Shown here: one piece after another, positions 26,007 through 35,991 of the stretch
Position numbering within the stretch: the first letter of the stretch is position 1
How the letters are laid out: each line of letters begins with the position of its first letter
DNA from: DATBJJ01 sp963750915
GTDB taxonomy: Bacteria > Acidobacteriota > Vicinamibacteria > Vicinamibacterales > 2-12-FULL-66-21
Assembly (NCBI GenBank): GCA_963750915.1
Contig: CAVVSF010000009.1
Span: forward strand, 248,001 to 312,000
Reading direction: 5' to 3'
DNA: 64,000 nt
Program-made: the position numbers and the translations under genes
Notes under the pieces: model-generated
What the model saw: only the letters and a program-made list of their open reading frames with translations
Told to the model about the DNA's origin: nothing
Databases searched by the model: none

Positions 26007-28811
26007 ATGCCGACCGCGTGCACCATCATAGCCTGCAACTATCTCCCCTTCGCTACGGTTCTCGCCGACTCGTTCTTCGCCCATCATCCAGGATCGACGT
26101 TCACGATTCTCCTGATCGACGACGAGCGCGGGGAGGGCCGGCCGGAGGACCCGCGGATCGAGTGGCGTACGCTCGGCAGCCTCGGGCTCGACGCGAAGGA
26201 GATTCGCCGGCTGGCGGGGATCTACGACGTCACCGAGCTCGCCACCGCCGTCAAGCCGCTGCTGCTGCAGCAGCTGCTGGCGGGCGCGAACGAGCCGGTT
26301 CTCTATCTCGACCCTGACATCCGCATCTATGCGCCGCTCGACGAGGCGTTCGACCGCGCCGCCCGCCACGGCATCGTCCTCACGCCGCACTCGATGCAGC
26401 CGTATCCGCGCGACGGCCGCCAGGTTGCGGCGTCGCAGATCCTGGCCTCCGGCGTCTACAACCTCGGGTTCATCGGCGTCAGCCGGGCAGCACAGCCGTT
26501 TCTCGAGTTCTGGTGGGCGTCGACGCGGCGGGAAGCGTTGAACGATCTCACGCGCATGATGTTCACCGATCAGCGCTGGGCCGATTTCGTGCCCTGCTTC
26601 TACGAGCACCACATCCTCAAGAACCCCGGCTACAACGTCGCCTACTGGAACCTCCACGCCCGGTCGCTCACGACCGGCGCCGGCGGCTACGTCGTCGACG
26701 GCGAGCCGCTGCGCTTCTTTCACTTCAGCGGTTTCCGGCCGGGTACGCCGTATCTCCTCAGCAAGCACCAGGGTGTCCGGCCGCGAATCCTGCTGAGCGA
26801 TCGACCGGTGCTGCGACAGTTGTGCGATGAGTACGGGGCGGCGATCGACGGCACGCAACAAGCCGGATACGGCGCGCTGCCGTACGGGTGGAACGCCACA
26901 GCGGCAGGGATGGCGCTCGCGACCCGGATGCGGCGCCTGTACCGAGACGGGCTCATTGCCGCCGAAGAAGGCAAGGCAGTCGAGCCACCCGACCCGTTCG
27001 ATGCGGAGAATCCGGGCGGGTTCGTAGAGTGGCTCAACTCGCCGGCAGACGACGGCCCGCGGCGCGTGTCGCGCTACCTCTACGACATTTACAAGAGCCG
27101 GATGGATCTCCAGGTCCGCTTTCCGGACGCGGGCGGCGCCGACGCCGAGGCCTTCGCCGACTGGGTCTGGGCTTACGGCGTGGTCGACGAGGTGGTTCCG
27201 CTCGAGTTGCGCCCGCCGCGATCGCCGGCCCCGGCGCTGGAGGACGCGCCGGCTGCACCGGCAGCCGCCGAGCGCATCAACGTCACCGGCTACTTTCGCG
27301 CCGAGCTCGGTGTCGGCGAGGCGGCGCGCCTGCTGCTCGCCGCGCTCGACCACGCGGGCCTGTCCAGCTGCACGACGACGAACCGCGCAACTCTCAGCCG
27401 CCAGTCGCAGGAGTTCGCCGAGCGTCCGAACGCCGACGGCGGGGACATCAACATCCTGTGCGTCAACGCCGACAGCACGCGTCAGTTTGCCAGCGACGCC
27501 GGGCCGCAGTTCTTTGCCGGCCGTCATACTGTCGGCTACTGGTTCTGGGAGCTCGAGCAGTTTCCCGAAACCATGCACGCGGCCTTCGACGTCGTCGACG
27601 AGGTGTGGACCGCTTCGGACTTCGTCGCCGAGGCCGTACGCGCGGTCGGGCGGCGGCCCGTCTATGCCGTGCCGCTGCCGGTGCCGGTGCCGCAGGTAGA
27701 CTCGTCGATAACTCGCCTGGCGTTGGGGCTGCCGGACGGATTCACGTTCCTCTTCATGTTCGACATGCTGAGCGTGATGGCGCGGAAGAACCCGCTCGGG
27801 CTCATCGACGCGTACTGCCGCGCGTTTCCGCATGAGCGCGCTTTTCCGCATGCGGATGCCGGCGGGCCGACGCTGGTGATCAAGACGATCAACGGCGACC
27901 GCGCCCTGCAGGACCTCGAACGGCTGCGCGACGCCGCCCGTCATCGGCGCGACATCCTGATCGTCGATCGCTACGTCACGGCAGGCGAACGCGACGCGCT
28001 GATTGGCTTCTGCGACTGCTACGTGTCGCTGCATCGTTCCGAAGGACTCGGCCTGACGATGGCGGAGGCGATGGCGCTGGGGAAGCCGGTCATCGCCACC
28101 GGCTATTCGGGCAACCTTCAGTTCATGAAGCCGGAGACGAGCTATCTCGTCAACTACTTGCGCGTGCCCGTTCCGCCGGGGTGCGAGCCTTATCCAGTCA
28201 CCGCCACGTGGGCCGATCCGGATCTCGACCAGGCTGCCGCCTTCATGCGCGAGGTCTACGCGCGGCCGGAAGCAGCGCGGACGCGAGGCGCCGCCGCGCG
28301 GGCCGACCTGTTGCAGCATCACGGCGTCGAGGCGTCGGCTGCCGCAGTGGCGGGCCGCATCCGTCAGATACGCGACGACCGCAAGCGCGTCGTCGCCATG
28401 CCGGGGATCACCGTGCCCATGGATACTCGTTTGCCGCGACCCGTGCCCGGTCAGTCACAACCGCCGGCGATCGAGCCGCTCGAACACCTGCTTCCGCAGC
28501 TCGACCGGCTGGCCAACCTGACCGTCGCTGCCGAGACCAGCGCCTTTTCCGGGCTGCGGCAGGCGGCGCAGCGCTTGTTGTTCCGCGTGCTGCGCCCCTA
28601 CGCTTTTCAGCAGCACCAGCTGCAGCAGCAGTTGATCGTGGCGCTGCGGCATGCCGCCGCGGCGATTCGCGAAGAGCAGAAGACCCGCGAGACGCTGGAT
28701 GCGCGCGTCCGGGAGCTGACGCGCGAGCTGCTGGCGTCGAAGCGGGAGCTGCGGCGGCTGCAGGGAGAATCGGCCCAGGTCAGCGGCGAGGGACGGCCGG
28801 CCGCGTCCTGA
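26007..28811 (+). CDS. Two-domain glycosyltransferase: GT-A head + GT4, with C-terminal coiled coil
   Basis: A 934-residue protein. Residues 1-330 form a GT-A domain (TIIACNYLPFATVLADSF) with the metal motif YLDPDIRIY (DPD at 102-104) and a C-terminal FHFSGF, features shared with GT8-like enzymes. From about 423 a GT4 (GT-B) domain begins, INVTGYFRAELGVGEAARLL, with YWFWELEQFP and the GT4 glutamate motif HRSEGLGLTMAEAMALGKPV near 678. Residues about 820-925 contain a basic helix (RLLFRVLRPYAFQQHQLQQQ) and a coiled coil (RVRELTRELLASKRELRRL). Two catalytic heads suggest sequential or alternating addition of two sugars, possibly building a repeat unit. Specificities are unknown. Confidence 0.85.
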   Translation: MPTACTIIACNYLPFATVLADSFFAHHPGSTFTILLIDDERGEGRPEDPRIEWRTLGSLGLDAKEIRRLAGIYDVTELATAVKPLLLQQLLAGANEPVLYLDPDIRIYAPLDEAFDRAARHGIVLTPHSMQPYPRDGRQVAASQILASGVYNLGFIGVSRAAQPFLEFWWASTRREALNDLTRMMFTDQRWADFVPCFYEHHILKNPGYNVAYWNLHARSLTTGAGGYVVDGEPLRFFHFSGFRPGTPYLLSKHQGVRPRILLSDRPVLRQLCDEYGAAIDGTQQAGYGALPYGWNATAAGMALATRMRRLYRDGLIAAEEGKAVEPPDPFDAENPGGFVEWLNSPADDGPRRVSRYLYDIYKSRMDLQVRFPDAGGADAEAFADWVWAYGVVDEVVPLELRPPRSPAPALEDAPAAPAAAERINVTGYFRAELGVGEAARLLLAALDHAGLSSCTTTNRATLSRQSQEFAERPNADGGDINILCVNADSTRQFASDAGPQFFAGRHTVGYWFWELEQFPETMHAAFDVVDEVWTASDFVAEAVRAVGRRPVYAVPLPVPVPQVDSSITRLALGLPDGFTFLFMFDMLSVMARKNPLGLIDAYCRAFPHERAFPHADAGGPTLVIKTINGDRALQDLERLRDAARHRRDILIVDRYVTAGERDALIGFCDCYVSLHRSEGLGLTMAEAMALGKPVIATGYSGNLQFMKPETSYLVNYLRVPVPPGCEPYPVTATWADPDLDQAAAFMREVYARPEAARTRGAAARADLLQHHGVEASAAAVAGRIRQIRDDRKRVVAMPGITVPMDTRLPRPVPGQSQPPAIEPLEHLLPQLDRLANLTVAAETSAFSGLRQAAQRLLFRVLRPYAFQQHQLQQQLIVALRHAAAAIREEQKTRETLDARVRELTRELLASKRELRRLQGESAQVSGEGRPAAS

Positions 28812-28843
28812 GACCGGCGTCGGCCCACACGTCGCGAATCGAG

Positions 28844-29761
28844 CTACGGGCGTCTCCGCGCGAAACAGAGGAGCGTGTCCTGGCGTCCGGCGCGCTGCAG
28901 CAGTCGGGCGAGCGTCATGCCGCCGCCGCGCACGAGCAGTTCCATTCCCCGCGCCCGCCACGACGTCGGGGCATGCGTGTAGTGGAAGTTGGCGGTTTCC
29001 ATCGGACCCCACCCTTGGTGGACGCGATCGAACTGGACGTCCTCGAAGCCGGTGGCCTCGAGCAGCTGCCGGAGGCTGGCCTCGCGGAAGTAGTAGACGT
29101 GCTCCATCGGACTCAACACCGCCCAGGGGGCGCCGAGCAGGTGGCGGCTCGCGGCGTCGTAGTTTGGTGTGCTGACGACGAGGGTGCCGCCAGGCGCGAG
29201 CGTGCGGGCGGCCGCGGTCAGCACCGACCGCGGGTCGAACAGGTGCTCGATCGTCTCGAACATTGCCACGGCGTCGTACGCGCCTTCGCCGACGCTCATT
29301 GCCTCGGCCGGCGTCGTGCTGATGTCGAGGCCGAGCTGCTCGATCGCGAAGCGCGCCGCCGCATCAGAGAGCTCGATGCCGGACACCTGCCAGCCGGCGC
29401 GCTCCGCTGCCTTGAGGAACAAGCCGGCGCCGGCGCCGATCTCGAGCAGCCGGCGTCCCGGCGTGCGTGCGGCGAGGAGCCGCAGGATCGGCGCATACCG
29501 GGCATCGAACGGCGCCAGGTCGAACTTGCCGTCGACGATACCCAGCGACGGCAGGTACTCCTTCCAGAAATAGTCAGGGCTGTAGCGCGAGAGGATGCGC
29601 GGCGCCGGCGCCCGTGGGTTGGCGTAGACGAGGCCACAGCCGCGGCATCGGCCGATGGCGTAGCCGTACTTGACGTATTCGGGTTCGGTGTCGCTGCGGC
29701 CGCAGATGGCGCAGGCGACTGGTTCACCGTCAGGATTCAAAGAAGACATGAGCCGGTTCAT
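28844..29761 (-). CDS. Zinc-ribbon class I SAM methyltransferase
   Basis: A 305-residue methyltransferase with an N-terminal zinc ribbon (CAIC at 17-20, CRGC at 39-42), motif I LLEIGAGAGLFLKAA near 106, then FETIEHLFDP and LAPGGTLVVSTPNYD. The same layout occurs in the N-terminal half of the fusion at 9997. The ATG at 29759-29761 overlaps the stop of the upstream membrane protein by one base (TGATG), so translation is coupled; an ATG at 29749 is an alternative. Its 3' end converges on the glycosyltransferase at 26007 with a 32-base gap. A sugar C- or O-methyltransferase role is inferred. Confidence 0.83.
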   Translation of the reverse strand: MNRLMSSLNPDGEPVACAICGRSDTEPEYVKYGYAIGRCRGCGLVYANPRAPAPRILSRYSPDYFWKEYLPSLGIVDGKFDLAPFDARYAPILRLLAARTPGRRLLEIGAGAGLFLKAAERAGWQVSGIELSDAAARFAIEQLGLDISTTPAEAMSVGEGAYDAVAMFETIEHLFDPRSVLTAAARTLAPGGTLVVSTPNYDAASRHLLGAPWAVLSPMEHVYYFREASLRQLLEATGFEDVQFDRVHQGWGPMETANFHYTHAPTSWRARGMELLVRGGGMTLARLLQRAGRQDTLLCFARRRP

Positions 29762-32253
29762 CACCCTCGCGCGACCGGAGTGAGCGCCGGCCGCTGTGTC
29801 GATCGTGCCGCCAGAGCCGACGCCAGCGCAAGGCCGCCGCAGGCGAGCGCGGCATAGCCAAGCAGCGGCGCGCGCTCGATCGCCACGGCGGCGAACATCG
29901 AGCCGGCGGCAATCTCGGTCGGCGGCGTGAAGGCCATCCACGACAGCGGCGACCGATCCGACGCCACGACCGAGAAGGTCCCTGGCGGACAGCGGACGAA
30001 GACACCGGTCCATCCCGGCCGCGTGCCGGGTGCCGGCGACACTTTCAAGACCCGGCCACTGGCGTCGCGCACACCGAGATCCAGGCCCCCATCCCGGGCT
30101 GCGCCGGCGACTTCGAAGCGCAGGTGGCGAAAATTACTGCATGCCAGCGGCTGACTCTCGAACCAGCCGGCGTTCGTCCCCGGTCCATCGCCGTATGAGT
30201 CGAACGTCAGCCGCCGATTGGCGCGGTCGGCGGCATGTCCAGCCACGAAGCCGCTGCTGCTGCCGGCGGGCTGCAAGTCGAGCGGCGGCCGGACAATCGC
30301 CGGCAGCACCTGCCGGATGTACGGATGCTGCAGCCAGTTGGCGAGCAGCCAGGCGTTGCTGTACGGCAGGTCGCGCGGTCCAGTCTTGTCGAGCAGCTCG
30401 TCGACGTCCTGCGTAGCGACGAACGCGCGGACGTTTCTGACGTGCTCACGGGCGCCTCGCTCACGCTGCCGCCCATGGGTTGCCAGCGTCTCGCGACTGA
30501 GCGAGACGACGCCCGCCGTCAGCCCACCCAGCCAGACGCACAGGAGCACGGCGACGCCGATCTGCACGGGGCGCTTGCCGGCTGCGAGCCAGGCCGCGAG
30601 CGCCAGCGAGTTCAGGACCAGGCCGAGCCCGAGCAGATCGAGGTAGCGGGAAGCGGGCGCGACCCCGTCGCCGCCGCGGGCATATGCGATCGCGGCTGCC
30701 TGGCAGAGGACCCATGCCCCGAGCGCGAGGAGGAACCGTTCATCGTCTTTCGACTGAAGCCGTCGCCGGAGGACCACGCCGGCGGCGACCGCCAGCGGCA
30801 GCCAGAGGATCGGCGCGAGCGCCGGGGCGTCGACCCACGGCAGCGCGAGGTTCCGTCCGAGCGAGCGGATGAACGCGGGCCAGGACACGGCCCTGAGCGG
30901 TTCGTGGTACGCAATCGGCGGCGACATCGCCGCGGCCGCGACCGCCGCCACGGCGGCCAGCGCCACGACGGTGATCGCCAGCTGGCGCCAGCGCCGCGGC
31001 GTCGCCACGGCCCGCAGCAGTGACGCGAGGCCGACCGGTACGATCACGAGCGCGCCGCCGGCGACGGTCAAGACGGTGCAAAAGGCGCACGCGACACCCA
31101 GCGCCCACGCCGCCGTGCCTGGCTCGTGGGCGATCATCAGCCAGATCGCGAGCAGCGAGAACAGCAGCAGCAGGTAGAACGCCGATTGAAACCCGTGCAG
31201 CGAGTTCTCGAGCCCGAGCGGCGGCGCCACGGCAAGCGCGACGAGCGCGACGACGAGCGGCAGGCGGCGCCGCCCTCCCGCCATCCACAGCACGACGGCG
31301 AGCACGACGGCCGCGAGCGCCAGGATGACGGCGTTGACGAGGATCTGCAGATGCGGATCCCATTGCCCGTTGAGGACGAGGAGCGCGACCGCCAGCAGGC
31401 GGCTGAAGAAGATGCGATGCTCGTTGTGGAGGGCGAACATCTGGCGCCAGGTCAGCCCGTCGTGCCACCACGGGATATAGAGCATCGCGCCTTCGCCATC
31501 CCACTGATCCCAGAAGGGCACCGGCACGGGATGCTGGAGCAGCACCAGCGCCTTGGCCCAGACCACGATCAGGAAGAGCATCGCCAGCCACAAGACTGTG
31601 CGCCGGTCGAACGACTCGCGCATCGCGTCCTTCATGACGACGCCGATCGCCGTTGCGAGAAGGGCAAGCGCGGCGAGGCCGATCCAGGCCAGGCCGAGCG
31701 GCGTGACGAATTGCACGCCTCGCCACGCTGACGGCCCCGCCAGCCAGCTCGCGTTCAGGATCATCATCGGGTTGGTGGCACCTGGCGTCGTCAGCACCCG
31801 AGCGCCGTCGGTGACCGGCAGGACGCGAGTGACCTCATGAAACGGCCGCAGCACGAGCGGATCGATCGTCCGGACGACGCGGCCGTGGTCGTCGAGGATG
31901 CGGATGCCGCGGATGACGGCGTCGCCTTCGCCGTTCATCGGCTCGAAGCCGAGCACTTCGAAGCGTTCGCGGGGGAGGCGAAAGCGGACCCGGGCGAACG
32001 CGCCGGGCTCCTGATTGATCGACGCTGCCGCCCGCGCGCTGGCGCTGAAGATATAGTCCGCGCTCCAGAAGATCTCCGCGGTGTTCCCGCTGCTCGTCCG
32101 CATCTCGACCTCGAGGACGCGGCCGCCGGCGCGAAAGAGCGAGGTGCTGGCGATGGCGACGACAACGAGGGGGCAGATGACGAGCGCCAGGAACGCCGCC
32201 GTGACGAGAACGCGTCGCCCGTGAGCCGGCGGAGCGGCGGCGGCTTCAGGCAT
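29761..32253 (-). CDS. Large polytopic membrane protein of the polysaccharide locus
   Basis: An 830-residue protein. A first helix (LVTAAFLALVICPLVVVAIA) is followed by an extracytoplasmic beta-rich domain (residues about 40-185). Around a dozen membrane segments span about 185-610, with a conserved-looking loop VPVPFWDQWDGEGAMLYIPW after the third. A second extracytoplasmic domain runs from about 640 to 800, and a final helix ends the protein. The layout (soluble domain, membrane block, soluble domain) resembles the proteins at 11833 and 17636 and suggests a GT-C-like transferase or transporter for lipid-linked sugars. No specific family is claimed. It overlaps the upstream GT2 gene by 8 bases. 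Confidence 0.65.
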   Translation of the reverse strand: MPEAAAAPPAHGRRVLVTAAFLALVICPLVVVAIASTSLFRAGGRVLEVEMRTSSGNTAEIFWSADYIFSASARAAASINQEPGAFARVRFRLPRERFEVLGFEPMNGEGDAVIRGIRILDDHGRVVRTIDPLVLRPFHEVTRVLPVTDGARVLTTPGATNPMMILNASWLAGPSAWRGVQFVTPLGLAWIGLAALALLATAIGVVMKDAMRESFDRRTVLWLAMLFLIVVWAKALVLLQHPVPVPFWDQWDGEGAMLYIPWWHDGLTWRQMFALHNEHRIFFSRLLAVALLVLNGQWDPHLQILVNAVILALAAVVLAVVLWMAGGRRRLPLVVALVALAVAPPLGLENSLHGFQSAFYLLLLFSLLAIWLMIAHEPGTAAWALGVACAFCTVLTVAGGALVIVPVGLASLLRAVATPRRWRQLAITVVALAAVAAVAAAAMSPPIAYHEPLRAVSWPAFIRSLGRNLALPWVDAPALAPILWLPLAVAAGVVLRRRLQSKDDERFLLALGAWVLCQAAAIAYARGGDGVAPASRYLDLLGLGLVLNSLALAAWLAAGKRPVQIGVAVLLCVWLGGLTAGVVSLSRETLATHGRQRERGAREHVRNVRAFVATQDVDELLDKTGPRDLPYSNAWLLANWLQHPYIRQVLPAIVRPPLDLQPAGSSSGFVAGHAADRANRRLTFDSYGDGPGTNAGWFESQPLACSNFRHLRFEVAGAARDGGLDLGVRDASGRVLKVSPAPGTRPGWTGVFVRCPPGTFSVVASDRSPLSWMAFTPPTEIAAGSMFAAVAIERAPLLGYAALACGGLALASALAARSTQRPALTPVARG

Positions 32254-34683
32254 CGAGGCGATAGTCGGGGAAGTTCCGGGTCAGGTTCGGATTGTAATAA
32301 GGGTCGTTGTCGATGACCGCGGCCCAGCGGCGGCGAATCTCCGCTATCTCGTCGAGATCCTGGCGGCGCGGCCCGAAGCTCGCCGATTCGTGATGCAGCA
32401 GCCGAGCCCAGGGCGTGTAGACGACGCGGTAGCCGGCGGCGCGAAGCCGCAGGCAGTAGTCGACGTCGTTGAAGTCGATCGGAAAGCGCTCGTCGAACCG
32501 TCCGACCTGCTCGAAGACCTGGCGGCGCGTCATCAGACAGGCACCGGTGACGGCCGAATAGTTCCGGGTGATGAGGGCGCTGCCGGCATAGCCCGGCGAG
32601 GTGCCCGGGTGCTGATGAAAGGCGTGCGCGGCGATGCCGGCGACGCCGAGCGACATGCCGATGTGCTGCAGCCGGCCGTCCGGGTAGAGCAGCTTGGCGC
32701 CGACCGCGCCAATTTCCGGCACCTGGGAGAACTCGAGCATCGCCGTCAGCCAGTCGCCGTCCACGACTTCGAGGTCGTCGTTGAACAGCACCAGGTGCTC
32801 GCCGGCGGCGGCGGCAGCGCCGAAGTTGATCTTCGCCGAGAAGTTGAACGGTCCCGGACGCTCGAACCGCAGCACGCGAATGCCGGGTCCCCTGGAGCGC
32901 GCGTTCGGTCGACGGTTGCACCCCGGCAGCGTCAGCGACGAGCAGGATCTCGTAGTGCTTGTAATCGGTGAGCGATGCCAGGCTGGCGATCGCCTGGGCG
33001 ACGAGGTCGACCCGCTGGCCGCCCGCCAGCCGCAACCGGCCGGCCGTCGGAATGATGATCGACACCAGCGGCTGCGAGCGGATGTGGCGCCGGACGCGGT
33101 ACAGGCCGGGCGCGCCGCCGTCGAGGACGTCGGCACTCATCGCGGTGCGGCGGACGTGATCCTCGAGCGCCAGGCGCCCGGCGTCGATCGCCCATGGCTT
33201 CGCCTGGGCCGCGCTGGCCGTCGACTGCGAATGCTTGCGCCAGTGATAGAGGACCCGGGGAATGTGATGGATGCGCGACGTCCGCTCCATGATGCGAAGC
33301 AGCAGGTCGTAGTCCTGCGCGCCTTCGTAGCCGGCGCGAAACCCGCCGGCATCGAGGGCGACCTGCCGCCGCACCACCATCAGGTGGCACATGTACATGG
33401 TCGCGAGAAAATGCTCGGGCGACCAGTCCGGCTTGAAGCAGGGATCGCAGCGTTCGCCGCGCGCATCGAGCTTGTCTTCGTCCGAGTAGATCACGTCGGC
33501 GTTGCGATCCTCGTTCAGCCGCAACGCGACTTCCGCCAGGGCGTCCGGCGTCAGCTCGTCGTCGTGATCGAGCAAGGCGACGAACTCGCCGGTGGCCAGC
33601 GCCAGCGCCGCGTTCGACGCGGCGGAGATGCCGCGATTCTCGGCGGCGAACGTCAGCCGGAAACGCGGATCGTTCTCGTACTCGCGCAGCGTCCGGATCG
33701 TCTCGGGCGAGGTCGACGCGTCGTCGCACACGCAGACCTGCCAGTGGGGGTAGACCTGGCGGGTGATGGACCCGAACGCGGATCGAAGCCAGGCCGGATC
33801 GGTGTTGTAGGTCGGAATGACGATGCTGATGAGCGGTTGGTAGGGCAGCGCGGCGACGCGGGTCGCGAGCGCCGCCAGCTCGGCGTCGCTGCGCGTGTTG
33901 CGCACCACCCAGCGCGCGTAGCTCTCGGCGTCCGCGGTGGTGACGCCGGCGGAACGGAGGACTTCGAGCGTCGGCCGGATGCCGTCGCGGCGAATCCGGC
34001 GCGCGAACGTGGCGATCGAGCTCGACACGGCTCGGGTGCCGCGGCGGCTCTCGAAACGCGGCTCGCCGAAGAGCGCCCAGCCCTTGCTGGCGGGGCCGGC
34101 GCCGTTGACGCTGGTGCGGAGGACGACCGTGACGTCGATCGCGGCGCCGCCGACGGGTGGCATGTCGATCGAGACCGTGTGCCAGCGCCGATCGGTCCAG
34201 CGCCGGCCCGGATCGACGGTGACGGTGACGCGCTGCTGCCAGCCATCAGCCGCCGGGGCCTCGATCTCGATCGTGAAGTCGATCGCCGGCGGCTGGTCGT
34301 CCCACACCTCGGGCGAGAGTCCGCACTCGCAGACGAATCGGGCGCCGGCCGGCGCCTTGGTCCGGGTACTCGATGCCGCCGGGCGGCAGGCAGAGCAGGG
34401 CCTCGAGCGTGCGATGCCTGAGGTTGATCGGCCCCGCCCAGCGCACGGCGGCGCCGCTGTCGGCCACCTCCGACCAGCGACGCGTCGGAATCGTCAGCCG
34501 CAGGGGAAAGACGCGCGACAGCAGGTGTGAAACCGCGCGCCGGACCGTGGCCGGGCCGGGCATCGCCGCCAGGCCGCGCACCACCGTACCGGTCGTCCAG
34601 AGCGGATGTCGGAAAAGGCGTGACAGGCGGGACGCAGTCTGCGAGGTGCCGGCGATCGCGCCGCGCTCCGTCGACGTGGTCAT
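32246..34683 (-). CDS. Two-domain GT2 glycosyltransferase with N-terminal beta domain (two frameshifts)
   Basis: Three overlapping frames join into one protein of about 810 residues. From the ATG at 34683 the first frame runs to CLPPGGIEYP (about 34367). The next starts TKAPAGARFVCECG and carries a beta-rich domain, then GT2 domain one (LISIVIPTYNTDPAWLRSA; ALLDHDDELTPDAL; VIYSDEDKLD) and the start of GT2 domain two (PLVSIIIPTAGRLRLAGGQ). Near 32895 the frame shifts again to PGIRVLRFERPGPFNF with VLFNDDLEVVDGDWL and FNDVDYCLRLRAAGYRVVYT, ending at 32246. Each junction needs one base removed. Tandem GT2 domains of this kind build O-antigen or capsule chains; linkage specificity is unknown. Confidence 0.8.
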
Positions 34684-34757
34684 CTGGTTGAGAGCGATTC
34701 ATCCGCGTCGATGCGTCATCGGCGCGACCTCGTGATTGTAGTATGGATGGCGCCCGC

Positions 34758-35981
34758 ATGCGGATTCTTCACGTCACCCAGGGATACTGGCCGGCCATCG
34801 GCGGCACCGAGCTCGTGATCCAGCGGGTGTCCGAGGAGCTCGTCGCGCAGTTCGGCGACGAGGTCACGGTCTTCACGACGAACTGCTACAACGGCGAAGG
34901 CTTCTTCATTCCGGCGGCGCCGCGCATGCCGGCGGGCACCGAGACGCGCGACGGCGTCACCATCAAGCGCTTCGAGGTGCTGTCCCAGGTCAGCCGCGTC
35001 GCGCGCCGGGCTCAGCAGGTGCCGTGGAAGTACCGGCTGCCCTTCAACCAGTACCTGCGGGCGCTGGCCGGCGGCCCGGTGATTCCCGGGCTGACCGCGG
35101 CCGTCCGGACCGCGCCGGCCGATGTCATCGCCGCCTCTTCTTTTCCGTTGATGCACATGTTCACGGCCGAGCGCGCCGCGCGGCAGTCGGGCCGTCCGGC
35201 CGTGCTGTGCGGCGGCCTTCACCCCGATGACGAATGGGGTTTCGAACGCGCGATGATCTACGACGCGATCCGTCGCGTGCACTACATCGCCTACACGCAG
35301 TTCGAAGCCGACTACGTCATCCGCCGCGGCGCGCGTCCCGACCGCGTCCACGTGATCGGCGCCGGCGTCGATCCGGCGCAGTTCACGACCGCGCCGGCCG
35401 AGGCGCGGCGCAGGCTGGGCCTCGACGACGGCCCGGTAGTCGGCTTCATCGGCCAGATCGGCGGCCACAAGGGCGTCGACACGCTGCTCTACGCGATGCC
35501 GGAGGTGTGGAATGCGCATCCCGATGCGTGGCTGCTGATCGCAGGGGCCAAGTCCGGCTTCTATCCCGAGGTCGAGCGAATCGTCTCCACCCTGCCCGAG
35601 GCGCGCCGCGCCCGGGTCAAGCTGGTGCCTGGGTTTGCGCAGGAGGACAAGGGCGCGCTCTTCGCGGCCGTCGACGTCTTCGCGTATCCGTCCGGCTACG
35701 AGTCGTTCGGCATCGCGTTCGTCGAAGCGTGGAGTGCAGGCAAGCCGGTGGTCGGGTGCCGCCGCGGCGCGATCCCCACGGTCGTCGCGGATGGCGTCGA
35801 CGGGCTGCTGGTCGAGTTCGGCGATCCACGGGGGCTCGCTGCGGCCATCCTCCGCCTGCTCGAGGACGACGCGATGCGACGGGAACTCGGCGAGGCCGGG
35901 CGGCGGAAGGTGCTGGCGCGCTATACCTGGCCCGAGATCGCGCGGCGTTTCCGCGACGTCTACCAGCGCGCGATTGGCTGA
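34758..35981 (+). CDS. GT4 family glycosyltransferase
   Basis: A GT-B glycosyltransferase of about 407 residues. The N-terminal half begins MRILHVTQGYWPAIGGTELV. The C-terminal half has VGFIGQIGGHKGVDTLLYAM and the GT4 donor-site motif YPSGYESFGIAFVEAWSAGK with both glutamates. I prefer the ATG at 34758, because MRILHVTQ is the usual family start; an ATG at 34743 in the same frame adds five residues. A TAGTAT hexamer at 34739-34744 would suit a short or absent leader. It is divergent from the GT2 gene at 34683 and convergent with the ABC ATPase gene at 35992. It acts in the cytoplasm with an activated sugar that cannot be named. Confidence 0.85.
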   Translation: MRILHVTQGYWPAIGGTELVIQRVSEELVAQFGDEVTVFTTNCYNGEGFFIPAAPRMPAGTETRDGVTIKRFEVLSQVSRVARRAQQVPWKYRLPFNQYLRALAGGPVIPGLTAAVRTAPADVIAASSFPLMHMFTAERAARQSGRPAVLCGGLHPDDEWGFERAMIYDAIRRVHYIAYTQFEADYVIRRGARPDRVHVIGAGVDPAQFTTAPAEARRRLGLDDGPVVGFIGQIGGHKGVDTLLYAMPEVWNAHPDAWLLIAGAKSGFYPEVERIVSTLPEARRARVKLVPGFAQEDKGALFAAVDVFAYPSGYESFGIAFVEAWSAGKPVVGCRRGAIPTVVADGVDGLLVEFGDPRGLAAAILRLLEDDAMRRELGEAGRRKVLARYTWPEIARRFRDVYQRAIG

Positions 35982-35991
35982 CGCCGGCGGC

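Noticed and set aside
25173..28322. Minus-strand open frame of 1049 codons
   Set aside because: Only the part after about 25979 has methyltransferase motifs; the rest is antisense to the two-domain glycosyltransferase and is low-complexity Arg/Val/Gln-rich sequence.
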